Assembly: GCF_002243385.1 (NCBI RefSeq)
Contig: NZ_CP016199.1
Span: forward strand, 801,209 to 854,687
Length of the DNA: 53,479 bases
Direction of reading: 5' to 3'
Source of the DNA: Mogibacterium pumilum
Lineage (GTDB): Bacteria; Bacillota; Clostridia; Peptostreptococcales; Anaerovoracaceae
This document shows, piece by piece, positions 43,658 through 53,212 of this stretch; position 1 is the stretch's first letter, and each line of letters opens with the position of its first letter. The position numbers and the translations under genes were made by a program. The notes beneath the pieces are model-generated. The model ran no database searches and was not told the DNA's origin. It saw nothing but the letters and a program-made list of their open reading frames with translations.

Positions 43658-44356
43658 ATGTACCTGAAGATTGACAGCATTAAGAAAAGCTATGGCACGG
43701 GAGATAGCCGCGTCGATGTTCTAAAAGGGGTAAATTGTGGCATAAACAAGGGAGAGATATGCGTGCTTCTTGGACCGTCGGGGTCAGGAAAGTCGACACT
43801 GCTAAATATATTAGGAGGTATCGATAAGGCAGACAGTGGGTCTGTGACTATAGGGGATGATAAACTTGAGAATTTCAATGATAAACAGCTATCTCAGTAT
43901 AGACGAAAGCACCTAGGATACATCTTTCAGTCATACAATCTAATTCCTAACCTGACTGTGAGAGAAAACATTGAAGTTGGTGCTTATCTGAGTGACAAAC
44001 CACTTCCAATAGACGAATTAATAGAGTTGCTTGGGCTTGAAGCACATAAGGACAAGAGACCAAATCAGCTATCAGGTGGACAGCAACAGCGAACATCGAT
44101 AGGTAGAGCGATTGTCAAAAATCCTGACCTTTTACTCTGTGATGAGCCGACTGGTGCTCTTGATTACAATACTTCGAAGGAGATACTTAAATTAATTGAA
44201 GACATCAATAATAAGTATAGAAGCACGATAGTTATTGTTACGCACAACGTTGCGATTAGCCAGATGGCACACCAAGTTATCAACCTTCACGATGGTAAGA
44301 TTAGGAGCGATGAGAAGAATTCGAGCAGAATAGCTGCAGAACTGATTGAATGGTAG
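43658..44356 (+). CDS. ABC transporter ATP-binding protein (MacB/LolD-like)
   Basis: A 232-residue ATPase. Walker A is LLGPSGSGKSTLLNILGG, the signature is LSGGQQQRTSIGRA, and Walker B is LLLCDEPTGALDYNTSK, the style of ATPases that drive FtsX/MacB-type permeases. ATG 43658 follows AGAGGA; an in-frame ATG at 43637 is possible. The permease gene starts just past its stop (an in-frame ATG at 44350 would overlap it). Such pairs export lipids, peptides or antibiotics, or act as mechanotransmitters; no specific substrate is evident. Confidence 0.93.
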   Translation: MYLKIDSIKKSYGTGDSRVDVLKGVNCGINKGEICVLLGPSGSGKSTLLNILGGIDKADSGSVTIGDDKLENFNDKQLSQYRRKHLGYIFQSYNLIPNLTVRENIEVGAYLSDKPLPIDELIELLGLEAHKDKRPNQLSGGQQQRTSIGRAIVKNPDLLLCDEPTGALDYNTSKEILKLIEDINNKYRSTIVIVTHNVAISQMAHQVINLHDGKIRSDEKNSSRIAAELIEW

Positions 44357-44364
44357 GTGTGGCT

Positions 44365-46719
44365 ATGAAGAATCCAATATATAAAAGAGTCTTTAGAGAA
44401 CTCTGGGATGAAAAAGGAAAGTATTTAGTGTTGTTTCTTTTTCTAGTTTTCTCCATAGGATTTACGAGTGGTTATATTGTTGCTGATAGCAGCATGCTCC
44501 GTACTTATAACGAGGGCTTTGATAAATACTCTATCGAGAACGGTCATTTTAGCGTTGCGGTTGAACCAAATGCCGACTTAGATACGGTAATAGACGACCT
44601 TGAAAAGAACCAGTCGATTAAAGTACAGAAGCAGTTTTACAAAGAACAAGACGTGACATCAGGCAAACACAAGGGAGATACATTACGAATTTACAAGAGC
44701 AGAAAGACATTAAACAAGATATCCATGATGTCTGGTCATTTGCCAAAACAAGCTGACGAGATAGCTATAGACCGTCTATATGCTGAAAATAATAAGATAA
44801 AAATCGGTGACATTTTAAGCATAAATGGGCATAAATTCAAGGTATCGGGGTTTAGTGCATTCTCCGATTATAGTGCGCTTTTTAAAAATAATGCGGACAT
44901 GATGTTCGATGCGCAGAAGTTCACGGTGGCTGTAGTGACAGATGATGCGTGGGATAAGCTCGGAAATAACGGTATCGTTTACTCATATGCATGGCGAAAC
45001 AACAATCAGAAACTGTCTGAAAAGGCGCAAAAGGATAAGGCTGTAGATGTAAAGGTTGAGCTGATCGGTAAGCGGGTGATGCTAAGTGATATAATCGCTA
45101 GACCAGATAACAATGCGATTATGTTTACCGGCAATGACTTCGGGCATGATATTGTGATGATGCAGTGGATGCTGTATATCATCATGGCGGTAATAGCGTT
45201 CATATTTGCGATTAGCGCTAGAAACAGTATCGAGAAAGAGTCGAAAACGGTTGGAACGCTGAGAGCAACAGGATATACACGCAGAGAACTTTTATCGTAT
45301 TACATGATGCTCCCTATAATAGTATCGTTTGTAGCGGCGGTTATAGGGAATTTGCTGGGATATTCCTGGCTCAAGAAGTACATTGCAAAGGCATATTATC
45401 ATAGTTATTCGCTTCCGATGTACACGACTCACTGGAGCAGCGAAGCCTTTATTAAGACGACGTTAGTTCCAATTGTAATTGTTCTAGTAGTCGATATCAT
45501 AGTACTTTCCCTGGCGCTTAGAACTGAACCGCTTCAGCTACTCCGTGGCGAGGTGAAGAGCAAGAGCAAGTCGAGAAATCCTCTTACATTACCTAACTGG
45601 AGATTTATTTCTAGATTCAGAGTGAGAATAATACTACATAATATGGGTGCATATGCAACTCTGGCGATAGGAATTCTGATGGCGAGCATACTCATGATGT
45701 TCGGAACCATGCTAGGACCGATGTTGAGTCATTTCAAGACAGATGTACTGAAAAGTCAGATAGCTACATATCAGTATGTACTAAAAGCCCCTTACGATGT
45801 TAAATACGAGAATGCTGAGAAGTATGCGTTCTCAACGCTACAGAACGATCGAGATGAAGAGGTTTCGGTATTTGGAATCGAAGAGAATTCCAAATATTTT
45901 AAAGGGAAACTAATTGATGATGGTAAAAGCATAAGCCAAACTGATAACGAAAGTGACAATGCTGCGTCAAACGATTCAAATACTAAGTATGACGACGGCA
46001 AGAAAGAGATAGAAATTCTCGCTTCAAGTGGATATATGGAAAAGTATCGCTTGAAGGATGGTGCAAAAATAAAGCTACATGCGAAGTTTGGCGATGAGAA
46101 ATACACATTTGTGGTGAAGAGAACTTACAAATATCCATCTTCACTGGCCATCTTCATGCCTATACGGAAGTATAACGAGGTATTCGGGAAAGCCGCGGAT
46201 AATTATACGGGATATTTCTCGGATAAGAAGCTAGGTGAGATAGATAATAACTTTGTTGCAACGATTATCACTAAGAAGGATTTGACACTTACAGCTGATC
46301 AATTAGAATCATCCATGGGTGAGATATTTGAGATGTTCGGAGCCTTTGCTTGTACGCTATACATGCTGTTCCTGTATCTGCTTGCAAAGTCCGCGATTGA
46401 GAAGAGTGTGAATTCGATTTCACTGGTCAAGATACTCGGGTATTCAAATAGAGAGATAGGTCTGTTGTACAATTGTGCTACGGGCATAGTGGCGATTTCA
46501 TCGCTGGTAATATCGGTGTTCCTAGCAGAGCGGATTATACGAGAAATGTTTTATTACATGATGCTTGATTACAGCGGCTGCCTTGGGTATTACATAGCTC
46601 CATCAGTATACATTAAAATTCTGGTGCTGGGAGTAGCTGGGTACTTCTTGATATCAAAGGTGCTGATGCGTCAGATTAAGAAAATTCCAATGGCGATCGC
46701 TCTAAAGCAAGCGGAGTAA
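44365..46719 (+). CDS. FtsX-family ABC transporter permease
   Basis: A 784-residue permease with an N-terminal membrane segment (YLVLFLFLVFSIGFTSGYIVAD), a large extracytoplasmic domain (about residues 45-260) and an FtsX domain near 265-385. A second extracytoplasmic part precedes another FtsX-like block near 650-775 (the region with SISLVKILGYSNREIGLLYN). This two-copy layout is common in Firmicute permeases paired with a MacB-like ATPase. The start at 44365 has AGGTG in front; an in-frame ATG at 44350 overlaps the ATPase stop. Substrate unknown. Confidence 0.9.
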   Translation: MKNPIYKRVFRELWDEKGKYLVLFLFLVFSIGFTSGYIVADSSMLRTYNEGFDKYSIENGHFSVAVEPNADLDTVIDDLEKNQSIKVQKQFYKEQDVTSGKHKGDTLRIYKSRKTLNKISMMSGHLPKQADEIAIDRLYAENNKIKIGDILSINGHKFKVSGFSAFSDYSALFKNNADMMFDAQKFTVAVVTDDAWDKLGNNGIVYSYAWRNNNQKLSEKAQKDKAVDVKVELIGKRVMLSDIIARPDNNAIMFTGNDFGHDIVMMQWMLYIIMAVIAFIFAISARNSIEKESKTVGTLRATGYTRRELLSYYMMLPIIVSFVAAVIGNLLGYSWLKKYIAKAYYHSYSLPMYTTHWSSEAFIKTTLVPIVIVLVVDIIVLSLALRTEPLQLLRGEVKSKSKSRNPLTLPNWRFISRFRVRIILHNMGAYATLAIGILMASILMMFGTMLGPMLSHFKTDVLKSQIATYQYVLKAPYDVKYENAEKYAFSTLQNDRDEEVSVFGIEENSKYFKGKLIDDGKSISQTDNESDNAASNDSNTKYDDGKKEIEILASSGYMEKYRLKDGAKIKLHAKFGDEKYTFVVKRTYKYPSSLAIFMPIRKYNEVFGKAADNYTGYFSDKKLGEIDNNFVATIITKKDLTLTADQLESSMGEIFEMFGAFACTLYMLFLYLLAKSAIEKSVNSISLVKILGYSNREIGLLYNCATGIVAISSLVISVFLAERIIREMFYYMMLDYSGCLGYYIAPSVYIKILVLGVAGYFLISKVLMRQIKKIPMAIALKQAE

Positions 46720-46764
46720 CGTTATAAACTTCTACAAATATCTAGCCTCATTAGTGCATTGGAA

Positions 46765-46816
46765 AGCCACTATATCGGTTGATGTTTCAACCGGTATAGC
46801 GGCTCTTCTGTTTTGT
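46765..46816 (+). terminator. Terminator after the ABC permease gene
   Basis: An 18-pair stem with one A-C mismatch joins 46765-46782 to 46787-46804 around TGTT, followed by CTTCTGTTTTG. Confidence 0.8.
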
Positions 46817-46886
46817 TATACAAGATATATGTAGTGTAGGCTTATAAGTCAAAGAAGTTTAGATTTCATATCCAGCTATACTATAG

Positions 46887-47369
46887 TTAGTATTCGATTA
46901 TAGTTGTTGCTAGCTTATCATCCTTAGCTATGATAAGCGCACAAGAGCGCTTGCTTCCACCGCGAGGGTTAGTTAGGCTTCCGGGGTTGATAAACCTTAT
47001 ACCTGATGAAACTTCGTTAACTGGAACATGAGTGTATCCGAAGCATACGGCAGCACAGCCGTGATAAGATACAAGATATTTGAGGATAAGTAGCGAGGAA
47101 TTTACACCTGACGCATGACCGTGCGTAATCAAGATTTTACCGGCAGGTGTATCAATAATTTCAAAAACTTCCCTGTTACAGCCGTCGCAGTTCCCCGGTA
47201 CACAGCTAACCGGGGTGCCTGTTTGCTTTTCTATCTCGTGGGCATCCTTAATGAAATCGCCGCAGTGGATAATGCGGTCTATCTTGCAAATTGAAGTTGA
47301 TATACGTTCGTACATTTCGAGTGCACGGTCTAGTTCGCCATGCGTATCACTTAAAACCAAAATATTCAT
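46887..47369 (-). CDS. YfcE/MJ0936-type metallophosphoesterase
   Basis: A 160-residue calcineurin-like phosphodiesterase. Metal motifs in order: LSDTHGELDRA, IHCGDFIKD, PGNCDGCN and THGHASGVN, with NPGSLTNPRGG near the C-terminus. Family members hydrolyse small phosphodiesters in the cytoplasm; the physiological substrate is not known. It is the only minus-strand gene in the right third of the window and converges on the ABC permease. Confidence 0.92.
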   Translation of the reverse strand: MNILVLSDTHGELDRALEMYERISTSICKIDRIIHCGDFIKDAHEIEKQTGTPVSCVPGNCDGCNREVFEIIDTPAGKILITHGHASGVNSSLLILKYLVSYHGCAAVCFGYTHVPVNEVSSGIRFINPGSLTNPRGGSKRSCALIIAKDDKLATTIIEY

Positions 47370-47465
47370 ATGGATATTGTAGCATATGGGATGTGATTCT
47401 TATACTTGTTTTGCGCGAGGTCAAGAATTAAAATATAAATGAATAGTTTTGAGTGAGGGAAAACA

Positions 47466-48230
47466 GTGATTACAAGAGGAGTTACAATTAGAGAGGGTTC
47501 GCTGGCAATCCATGGGAGATGGTATATGGACGGGCGCGAAGAGAAGCACCCAACTATCATAATATGTCACGAATTCGGTACCAATATGAGATCAACAAGT
47601 AGGTATGCTCAGATGCTTTGCAAACAAGGGTATGCTGTTTTTGTATTCGATTTTTGCGGCTCTGAAAGTGGGACTAGCAGAGGACGAAAGCCTACGGAGA
47701 TGAGTGTTACCACAGAAGTTGTCGATTTGCTTGTGGTGCTCGATTATGTAGAAGATAGACCTTTCGTAAATACTAATGCGATATTCCTCATGGGATGTTC
47801 CCAGGGAGGTCTCGTGGCTTCGCTCGCTGCAGAGAAGCGTAAAGATGAAGTCAAGAAACTAGTGCTGTACTATCCCGCACTATCGATACCTGACGACGCT
47901 CGTAAGGGTTCAATGCTCGGAGCTGTATTTAACGGCGAAGAGATTCCAGATAGCTTCAAGGTGATGAACGACAAGTTCAGGGTTGGGAAAAGATACGTAG
48001 CAGATGCAATCGTGATCAGCGAGTGGCGTGAGATGATGAGGTACAAGAATCCTGTGCTGATTGTACACGGCACGGATGATGAGCTGGTGGATATCGACTA
48101 TGCCCGTAAGGCGGCAAAGATATTTCCGAACGCAAAGCTTATAGAAATCGAGGGTGGAAAGCACTTGTTTCCTACACTCGAAGAAAGAAAAATTGCTGTT
48201 GCTGAGACGATAAGATTCCTTTGGGAGTAG
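47466..48230 (+). CDS. Alpha/beta hydrolase (serine esterase or lipase-like)
   Basis: A 254-residue alpha/beta hydrolase. The oxyanion region is IIICHEFGTNMRST, the nucleophile elbow is MGCSQGG (Ser), the acid is in VHGTDDELVD and the histidine in EGGKHLF. The protein resembles cytoplasmic carboxylesterases/feruloyl-esterase-like hydrolases. The start is GTG 47466 behind GAGGG. It precedes purC by 76 bases on the same strand, with no functional link visible. Substrate unknown. Confidence 0.9.
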   Translation: MITRGVTIREGSLAIHGRWYMDGREEKHPTIIICHEFGTNMRSTSRYAQMLCKQGYAVFVFDFCGSESGTSRGRKPTEMSVTTEVVDLLVVLDYVEDRPFVNTNAIFLMGCSQGGLVASLAAEKRKDEVKKLVLYYPALSIPDDARKGSMLGAVFNGEEIPDSFKVMNDKFRVGKRYVADAIVISEWREMMRYKNPVLIVHGTDDELVDIDYARKAAKIFPNAKLIEIEGGKHLFPTLEERKIAVAETIRFLWE

Positions 48231-48306
48231 CGAGCGGAGGCGATTGGTGATACAATTTATAAAGTACAGATTTGTAAGTTGTTTAAAGACACTAGGAGGA
48301 AGCAAG

Positions 48307-49176
48307 ATGCAGGAGTTTAAACCTTTTAAGGCTGGTAAGGTGCGAGAGATTTATGATAACGGTGACAACCTAATCATGGTTGCTACAGATAGAATTTCGG
48401 CGTTCGATCACATTCTTAAGAACGATATCGTTGACAAGGGTGCAATCCTGACACAGATTTCGAAGTTCTGGTTTGATTTGACGAACGACCTTGTGCCAAA
48501 TCATTTAATTTCAGTAGATAACAATGATATGCCTGAGTTCTTCAGAAACGAGAAATTTGCACGTCGTAGCACTATGTGCCGCAAGCTAGACATGCTGCCT
48601 CTAGAGTGCATCGTTAGAGGATATATTACAGGTAGTGGCTGGGCAAGCTATCAGGAGACTGGTGAGGTTTGTGGAATCAAGCTTCCAGAGGGACTTAGAG
48701 AGTCTGAAAAGCTCCCTGAAGCGATTTATACACCTAGTACAAAGGCTGAAATCGGCGATCACGATGAGAATATCTCGTATGAGAAGAGTATCGAAGTGCT
48801 TGAGAAGGCATACCCAGGAAGGGGAGAAGAGCTAGCTCGTAAGGTTAAGGAGTTGACACTTGCCGTATACAAGAAGTGTGCAGATTATGCGCTCGAGAGA
48901 GGCATTATAATCGCTGATACTAAGCTTGAGTTTGGTTTAGATGAAGAGGGTAAAATCGTACTTGCTGACGAGGTTCTTACACCTGATAGCTCGAGATTCT
49001 GGCCAGTAGCAGGTTACGAAGTAGGAAAGTCACAGCCATCATACGACAAGCAGTTTGTAAGAGACTGGCTCAAGGCAAATCCAGACAGCGACTACAAACT
49101 ACCTGACGAGGTAATCGCAAAGACAATCGAGAAGTACAAGGAGGCGTATAAGCTTTTGACAGGGAAAGACTTCTAA
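48307..49176 (+). CDS. purC: SAICAR synthetase
   Basis: A 289-residue phosphoribosylaminoimidazole-succinocarboxamide synthase, which joins aspartate to CAIR in purine synthesis. Motifs are FKAGKVREIYDNGDNLIMVAT, DRISAFDHILKNDIVDKG, and LECIVRGYITGSGWASYQETG. ATG 48307 follows AGGAGGAAGCAAG; the longer upstream frame is not needed. No other purine synthesis gene is next to it, so it is detached from a pur operon here. A small hairpin follows. Confidence 0.96.
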   Translation: MQEFKPFKAGKVREIYDNGDNLIMVATDRISAFDHILKNDIVDKGAILTQISKFWFDLTNDLVPNHLISVDNNDMPEFFRNEKFARRSTMCRKLDMLPLECIVRGYITGSGWASYQETGEVCGIKLPEGLRESEKLPEAIYTPSTKAEIGDHDENISYEKSIEVLEKAYPGRGEELARKVKELTLAVYKKCADYALERGIIIADTKLEFGLDEEGKIVLADEVLTPDSSRFWPVAGYEVGKSQPSYDKQFVRDWLKANPDSDYKLPDEVIAKTIEKYKEAYKLLTGKDF

Positions 49177-49199
49177 GGTGTATTAATAAGACTTTTATT

Positions 49200-49221
49200 G
49201 AGAGCCGTAAATGCGGCTCTC
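49200..49221 (+). other. Hairpin between purC and mntP
   Basis: GAGAGCCG (49200-49207) pairs perfectly with CGGCTCTC (49214-49221), followed by AAATTATAT. No T-run, so termination is doubtful. It does not look like the yybP-ykoY manganese riboswitch. Confidence 0.6.
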
Positions 49222-49239
49222 AAATTATATAGGGTGATT

Positions 49240-49899
49240 ATGGACTTTATATTTTTTCTAAGTAGCATTTTACTCGGTATAGGTCTAGCGATGGATGCAT
49301 TTGCAATATCTATTGCGAATGGTATCAGTAAGCCAGATGCAGAGCTTGGATATGTGATAAGAGTTACAGCGGTGTTTGCATTCTTTCAATTTGCGATGCC
49401 TCTGCTTGGATGGTTTCTGGTGCACAAGGTTGTAAAAGCTTTGGGCGCATTTGATAACCTTGTTCCGTGGATTGCACTACTGGTGCTTGGTTTTCTAGGG
49501 GTGCGCATGATACGTGAAGGTTTAAGAAATGGTAAGTCTGAATCGGAGGTCTGTATAGGTGGAGATACAAGTACTGATACTAGTATGAAAGTCTGTAGCA
49601 GTGATGTAGATCGAAATATCGGGAACACTTTAGAGCTTACAGCTATGACGCTTTTACTGCAGGGGATTGCGACATCTATCGATGCTTTATCTACGGGATT
49701 TGCAATAGTCGATTACGATGTTAAGGCAGCCTTTGTATGTTCGACGATCATCGCATCTACGACTTGGATAATGTGTTTTACTGGGATGAGAATTGGTTCA
49801 AGGTTAGGTAATTTGTTCTCTGCTCATGCGACAATTGTAGGCGGCGTAATTCTTGTAATTATTGGCATAGAAGTGTTTACAAAAGGCACACTGCTGTAA
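49240..49899 (+). CDS. mntP: Manganese efflux pump MntP
   Basis: A 219-residue membrane protein with six hydrophobic segments. The acidic membrane motifs are GIGLAMDAFAISIANGI and GIATSIDALSTGFAI, which form the two halves of the MntP cation site. A hydrophilic cysteine-containing loop lies between (about residues 95-135). It exports manganese in characterised relatives. ATG 49240 follows AGGGTGATT. No manganese riboswitch is apparent upstream. Confidence 0.93.
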   Translation: MDFIFFLSSILLGIGLAMDAFAISIANGISKPDAELGYVIRVTAVFAFFQFAMPLLGWFLVHKVVKALGAFDNLVPWIALLVLGFLGVRMIREGLRNGKSESEVCIGGDTSTDTSMKVCSSDVDRNIGNTLELTAMTLLLQGIATSIDALSTGFAIVDYDVKAAFVCSTIIASTTWIMCFTGMRIGSRLGNLFSAHATIVGGVILVIIGIEVFTKGTLL

Positions 49900-49964
49900 T
49901 AAAATTACACTGCATGATTATTATAATCTTTAACACGAATTTTTTAATATAAGGAGATATCAGA

Positions 49965-51830
49965 TTGGAGATTTTCTTTAAAATCGTAAGTCTGCTCGGC
50001 GGACTTGCAATGTTTCTTTATGGAATGCGCATCATGGGTGATGGACTAAAGTCAACATCAGGTGGTGCGATGAAGGCGGCACTTGCTAGAGTTACTGACA
50101 AGCCATTTAAAGGATTCTTGCTTGGACTTGTTGTAACCTGCATGATTCAGAGTTCTACTGCGGCTATAGTCCTTACAGTAGGTCTCGTTGGGGCAGGATT
50201 CTTGACTTTTAGACAGTCGATAGGAATCGTCCTCGGTGCTAACGTAGGAACTACGATTACTGCACAGATTATCAGACTGATGGATGTTAAGGCTGGTTCT
50301 ACTAGTATTCTTTCATTCTTTAAATCTGACAATCTAGCGCCGATGGCGCTCATTGCTGGAATAATTCTGATTATGTTCGTGAACTCAAGAGCTGCTAATA
50401 CGGCTGGAACCATCCTGATGGGATTCGGTACGCTGTTCGTCGGACTTATGAACATGAGTGCAGCAGTATCTCACATGGGCGATGTGCTTAGTAAGCTGCT
50501 CGTTTCTTTTGAAGGAAGTCCGCTACTTGGATTCTTCTCAGGTGTGTTCGTAACGGGAGTTATACAGAGTTCATCCGCTGTAGTCGGAATACTACAGTCG
50601 ATCGCAAGTACCATCGGTATTAAGTTCTGCGGAGTATTTGCGGTAATCATCGGTATTGATATCGGTGACTGCCTGACTACTTATCTAGTGTGCCGCATAG
50701 GTGCAAAGCCGGAGCAGATCAGAACTGCGCTCATTCACATTCTATACAACGTAACGGCAGCTATTCTTCTGTTCGTAGCTGTAGGTGTGCTCAGAGGAAC
50801 AGGCGTTATCGACGACCATATCTGGTATATGACACTTAAAGCAGGTGGAGTCGCTAACGTACACGGACTATTTAAGCTAATCCCAGCACTGATGCTTCTT
50901 CCTTGCGCTGGAGTATTTGCAAAGATTGCAGAGCGACTTGTTCCTGATCAGCCAGAAGATCCAGAAGATACCATGATCAAGGAGAGCATCAAGCAGCTCG
51001 ACCTCAGACTTATCAACAATCCTCGTATCGCTCTTGGTGAAACTCACACCATGACCAGCAATATGTTCGAGGTTGCACTACATAACTATACTGCTTGTAT
51101 TCAGCAGATGTATGAGTACGATCCAAATAGAAATGAGCGTATGAATCAGCGCGAAGACATGATCGACAAGATGACAGACGTGGCTGACAAGTACGTAATT
51201 GAAATTTCTCCTCATATAACTCTTGACTATGACGATAGATTCCAGAGCTTCCTGATGAAGGGACTTGTGAGTATCGAGAGAATCGGTGACCTGGCAATCA
51301 ATATCATGGATACCATCAAGAGTATGAAGGAAGATGATGTTGAATTCTCGAGAGTAGCTATGGCTGAAATAAGACTTCTTCTTACAGCAATTAATGATAT
51401 TCTCGAATTAACTGCTGATGCTTACAAAGAAAGCAGCTATGAGAAGGCTAAGAGAATCGAGCCGCTCGAAGAAGTTATCGACGAGATGGTTGATGAAGTA
51501 AGACGAAGACATATGTGGAGAATGAAGCACAACCTTTGCGATGTGGTGAAGGGTATTAGCTTCCAGAATATCTTACAGAATCTAGAGCGTATCTCTGACC
51601 AGTGCTCTGACCTAGGTGTTAATATACTCGGTATCGAAGATGATAACATCTATGGAAATGAGCATCAGTACCTACGTGATATACATCACTCGGACGATGA
51701 GACTTATAATCAGCTTTTTGCAAAATACAAGGCTAAGTACATGGGAGTTCTCGACTCCATGTCAGCTGATTCAACCGATTACGATGATGCAGAAATTGAG
51801 AAACAGCTTCAGCTCGATATTATAATGTAA
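49965..51830 (+). CDS. Na/Pi cotransporter with PhoU-like C-terminal domain
   Basis: A 621-residue NptA-type protein. The N-terminal transporter half (residues 1-310) has the paired signatures CMIQSSTAAIVLTVG and GVIQSSSAVVGILQS plus GANVGTT. The C-terminal half (about 350-600) is helical and PhoU-like (VSIERIGDLAINI, LERISDQCSDLGVNI). It should take up phosphate with sodium, with the PhoU-like part as regulator. The start is TTG 49965, eight bases after AAGGAG. The next gene begins 10 bases after its stop. Confidence 0.93.
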   Translation: MEIFFKIVSLLGGLAMFLYGMRIMGDGLKSTSGGAMKAALARVTDKPFKGFLLGLVVTCMIQSSTAAIVLTVGLVGAGFLTFRQSIGIVLGANVGTTITAQIIRLMDVKAGSTSILSFFKSDNLAPMALIAGIILIMFVNSRAANTAGTILMGFGTLFVGLMNMSAAVSHMGDVLSKLLVSFEGSPLLGFFSGVFVTGVIQSSSAVVGILQSIASTIGIKFCGVFAVIIGIDIGDCLTTYLVCRIGAKPEQIRTALIHILYNVTAAILLFVAVGVLRGTGVIDDHIWYMTLKAGGVANVHGLFKLIPALMLLPCAGVFAKIAERLVPDQPEDPEDTMIKESIKQLDLRLINNPRIALGETHTMTSNMFEVALHNYTACIQQMYEYDPNRNERMNQREDMIDKMTDVADKYVIEISPHITLDYDDRFQSFLMKGLVSIERIGDLAINIMDTIKSMKEDDVEFSRVAMAEIRLLLTAINDILELTADAYKESSYEKAKRIEPLEEVIDEMVDEVRRRHMWRMKHNLCDVVKGISFQNILQNLERISDQCSDLGVNILGIEDDNIYGNEHQYLRDIHHSDDETYNQLFAKYKAKYMGVLDSMSADSTDYDDAEIEKQLQLDIIM

Positions 51831-51840
51831 TAAAACGGAT

Positions 51841-53142
51841 ATGAAAACAACTAACAAATTGCTTTTTGAATTAAATGATGGGGTGTATGACTCTCTTCTC
51901 GAAGATACAGCAAGCACCATTGAGATTTCCAGACTCAGAGGGAGACTGTGTAATGCCATCAGTGGCTTTGAGAAAGATTTCGGACAGATGGAGGTTTCTG
52001 TCTACAGCGCTCCGTTTGCGATTCCGCTGCTCGGAGACTTTACAGAAGCTCAGAATGGCGCGGTGCTTAGTGCGGCCATAGATAGCGAGCTTGTAGTTGT
52101 GATATGTGAATCCGAAGATAAGATGGTTCACGTGTATTCTGAAGCTGAAGGTATACTCGAGTTAGATCCTTGGGGACTCAGAAGAAATGAGAATGAGGTT
52201 CGTACTGAAAAAGGCCTTGTTAGAGGGATGCTTGCTGAACTGAAACTTCGAGGATATAAGATAGGTGGATTTAATGCCTATGTTCTTGGACGTGCACCTT
52301 TCAATCTCAATGAGATATATGTACCAACCTTTGAAGTTGTGATGACTAGGGCGATATTTGAACTATTTAACCTTGGGGAGCTTAATAAATATGAACTGGC
52401 GGAGATAGGGCAATGCGCATCTAACTCGCACTACGACGTACCTAGTGGTACTGCAAGGCAACTCGCTTCTTGTATGGGTGGATTCAGCTTTGCGGATTTT
52501 AAGAAACCAGGACTTCCTATTTCAAGCAAGGTCTTGGGAGAAGTTCTGCCGAGAGATTACCGGTTGGTGCTCACGAAACTGTATCCAAAGGCAATTCTCA
52601 ATGAGAGGACGGATATCGCGGCACTTGGGGATATCGTCCATGAGCTTAGACAAGTTGCAGGCATTATCGGAGCTAGAGTGCTTAGGGATGTCAATAACGA
52701 TGTTCTCATAGGCTATGCAGAAGAGATAAGGGATAAACTCGGTGATAGGGCGCTTCTCAGAGCGTTCTGCTATATGGGGGAAATCGTTAGGACATTAGAG
52801 GCTAGTAGCTATATAATCACTAATGATATCGAGAGATTCATAAACACATTTAAGTCTGCAAGTGACTCTAGATTCAAATACCTTCAATCTTATGGCGTTG
52901 CAGGTGCTCCGACATTTGAAGAACTTGCGATTGCAATCTCGGTGAGCGATGAGCTTCTCTATGATAGCGGTACTACCGCCATCATAGGGGATGGCAGACA
53001 GGGTATATCTGCTGCCATTGCGGCAACGGGAAGAGTAGAATCATATATTAAATCCATGCAGAAGATATTCGGTGACGATAATGGAACTGAAATATCTGAG
53101 ATATATGAATTTAGTAAGACCAGACAGTTTAGGTTAATATAG
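51841..53142 (+). CDS. Galactokinase-like GHMP-fold protein, probably not an active kinase
   Basis: A 433-residue protein related to galactokinase. The substrate block that normally reads APGRVNLIGEHTDYNGG appears as APFAIPLLGDFTEAQNG (residues 57-73). The glycine/serine-rich ATP loop of GHMP kinases is not recognisable: the matching region near 149-170 reads LGRAPFNLNEIYVPTFE. The third motif near the C-terminus is also altered (GTTAIIGDGRQGISAAIAA). It starts 10 bases after the Na/Pi symporter stop, without a strong ribosome site, so it may be translated by coupling. A binding or regulatory role is more likely than phosphorylation, but this is inference; the frame is intact, so it is not a simple pseudogene. 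Confidence 0.75.
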   Translation: MKTTNKLLFELNDGVYDSLLEDTASTIEISRLRGRLCNAISGFEKDFGQMEVSVYSAPFAIPLLGDFTEAQNGAVLSAAIDSELVVVICESEDKMVHVYSEAEGILELDPWGLRRNENEVRTEKGLVRGMLAELKLRGYKIGGFNAYVLGRAPFNLNEIYVPTFEVVMTRAIFELFNLGELNKYELAEIGQCASNSHYDVPSGTARQLASCMGGFSFADFKKPGLPISSKVLGEVLPRDYRLVLTKLYPKAILNERTDIAALGDIVHELRQVAGIIGARVLRDVNNDVLIGYAEEIRDKLGDRALLRAFCYMGEIVRTLEASSYIITNDIERFINTFKSASDSRFKYLQSYGVAGAPTFEELAIAISVSDELLYDSGTTAIIGDGRQGISAAIAATGRVESYIKSMQKIFGDDNGTEISEIYEFSKTRQFRLI

Positions 53143-53166
53143 CGATATAAAGTGGACTAGATAATC

Positions 53167-53208
53167 AAAAGAGCTCCAAGCAGATTATATCTGCCTTGGA
53201 GCTCTTTT
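53167..53208 (+). terminator. Strong terminator after the galactokinase-like gene
   Basis: AAAAGAGCTCCAAG (53167-53180) pairs fully with CTTGGAGCTCTTTT (53195-53208), extended by CAGAT/ATCTG around TAT with C53194 bulged. Confidence 0.92.
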
Positions 53209-53212
53209 GTTA

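Noticed and set aside
49177-49239. Manganese (yybP-ykoY) riboswitch before mntP
   Set aside because: Only a simple eight-pair hairpin is present and the conserved loop sequences are missing.
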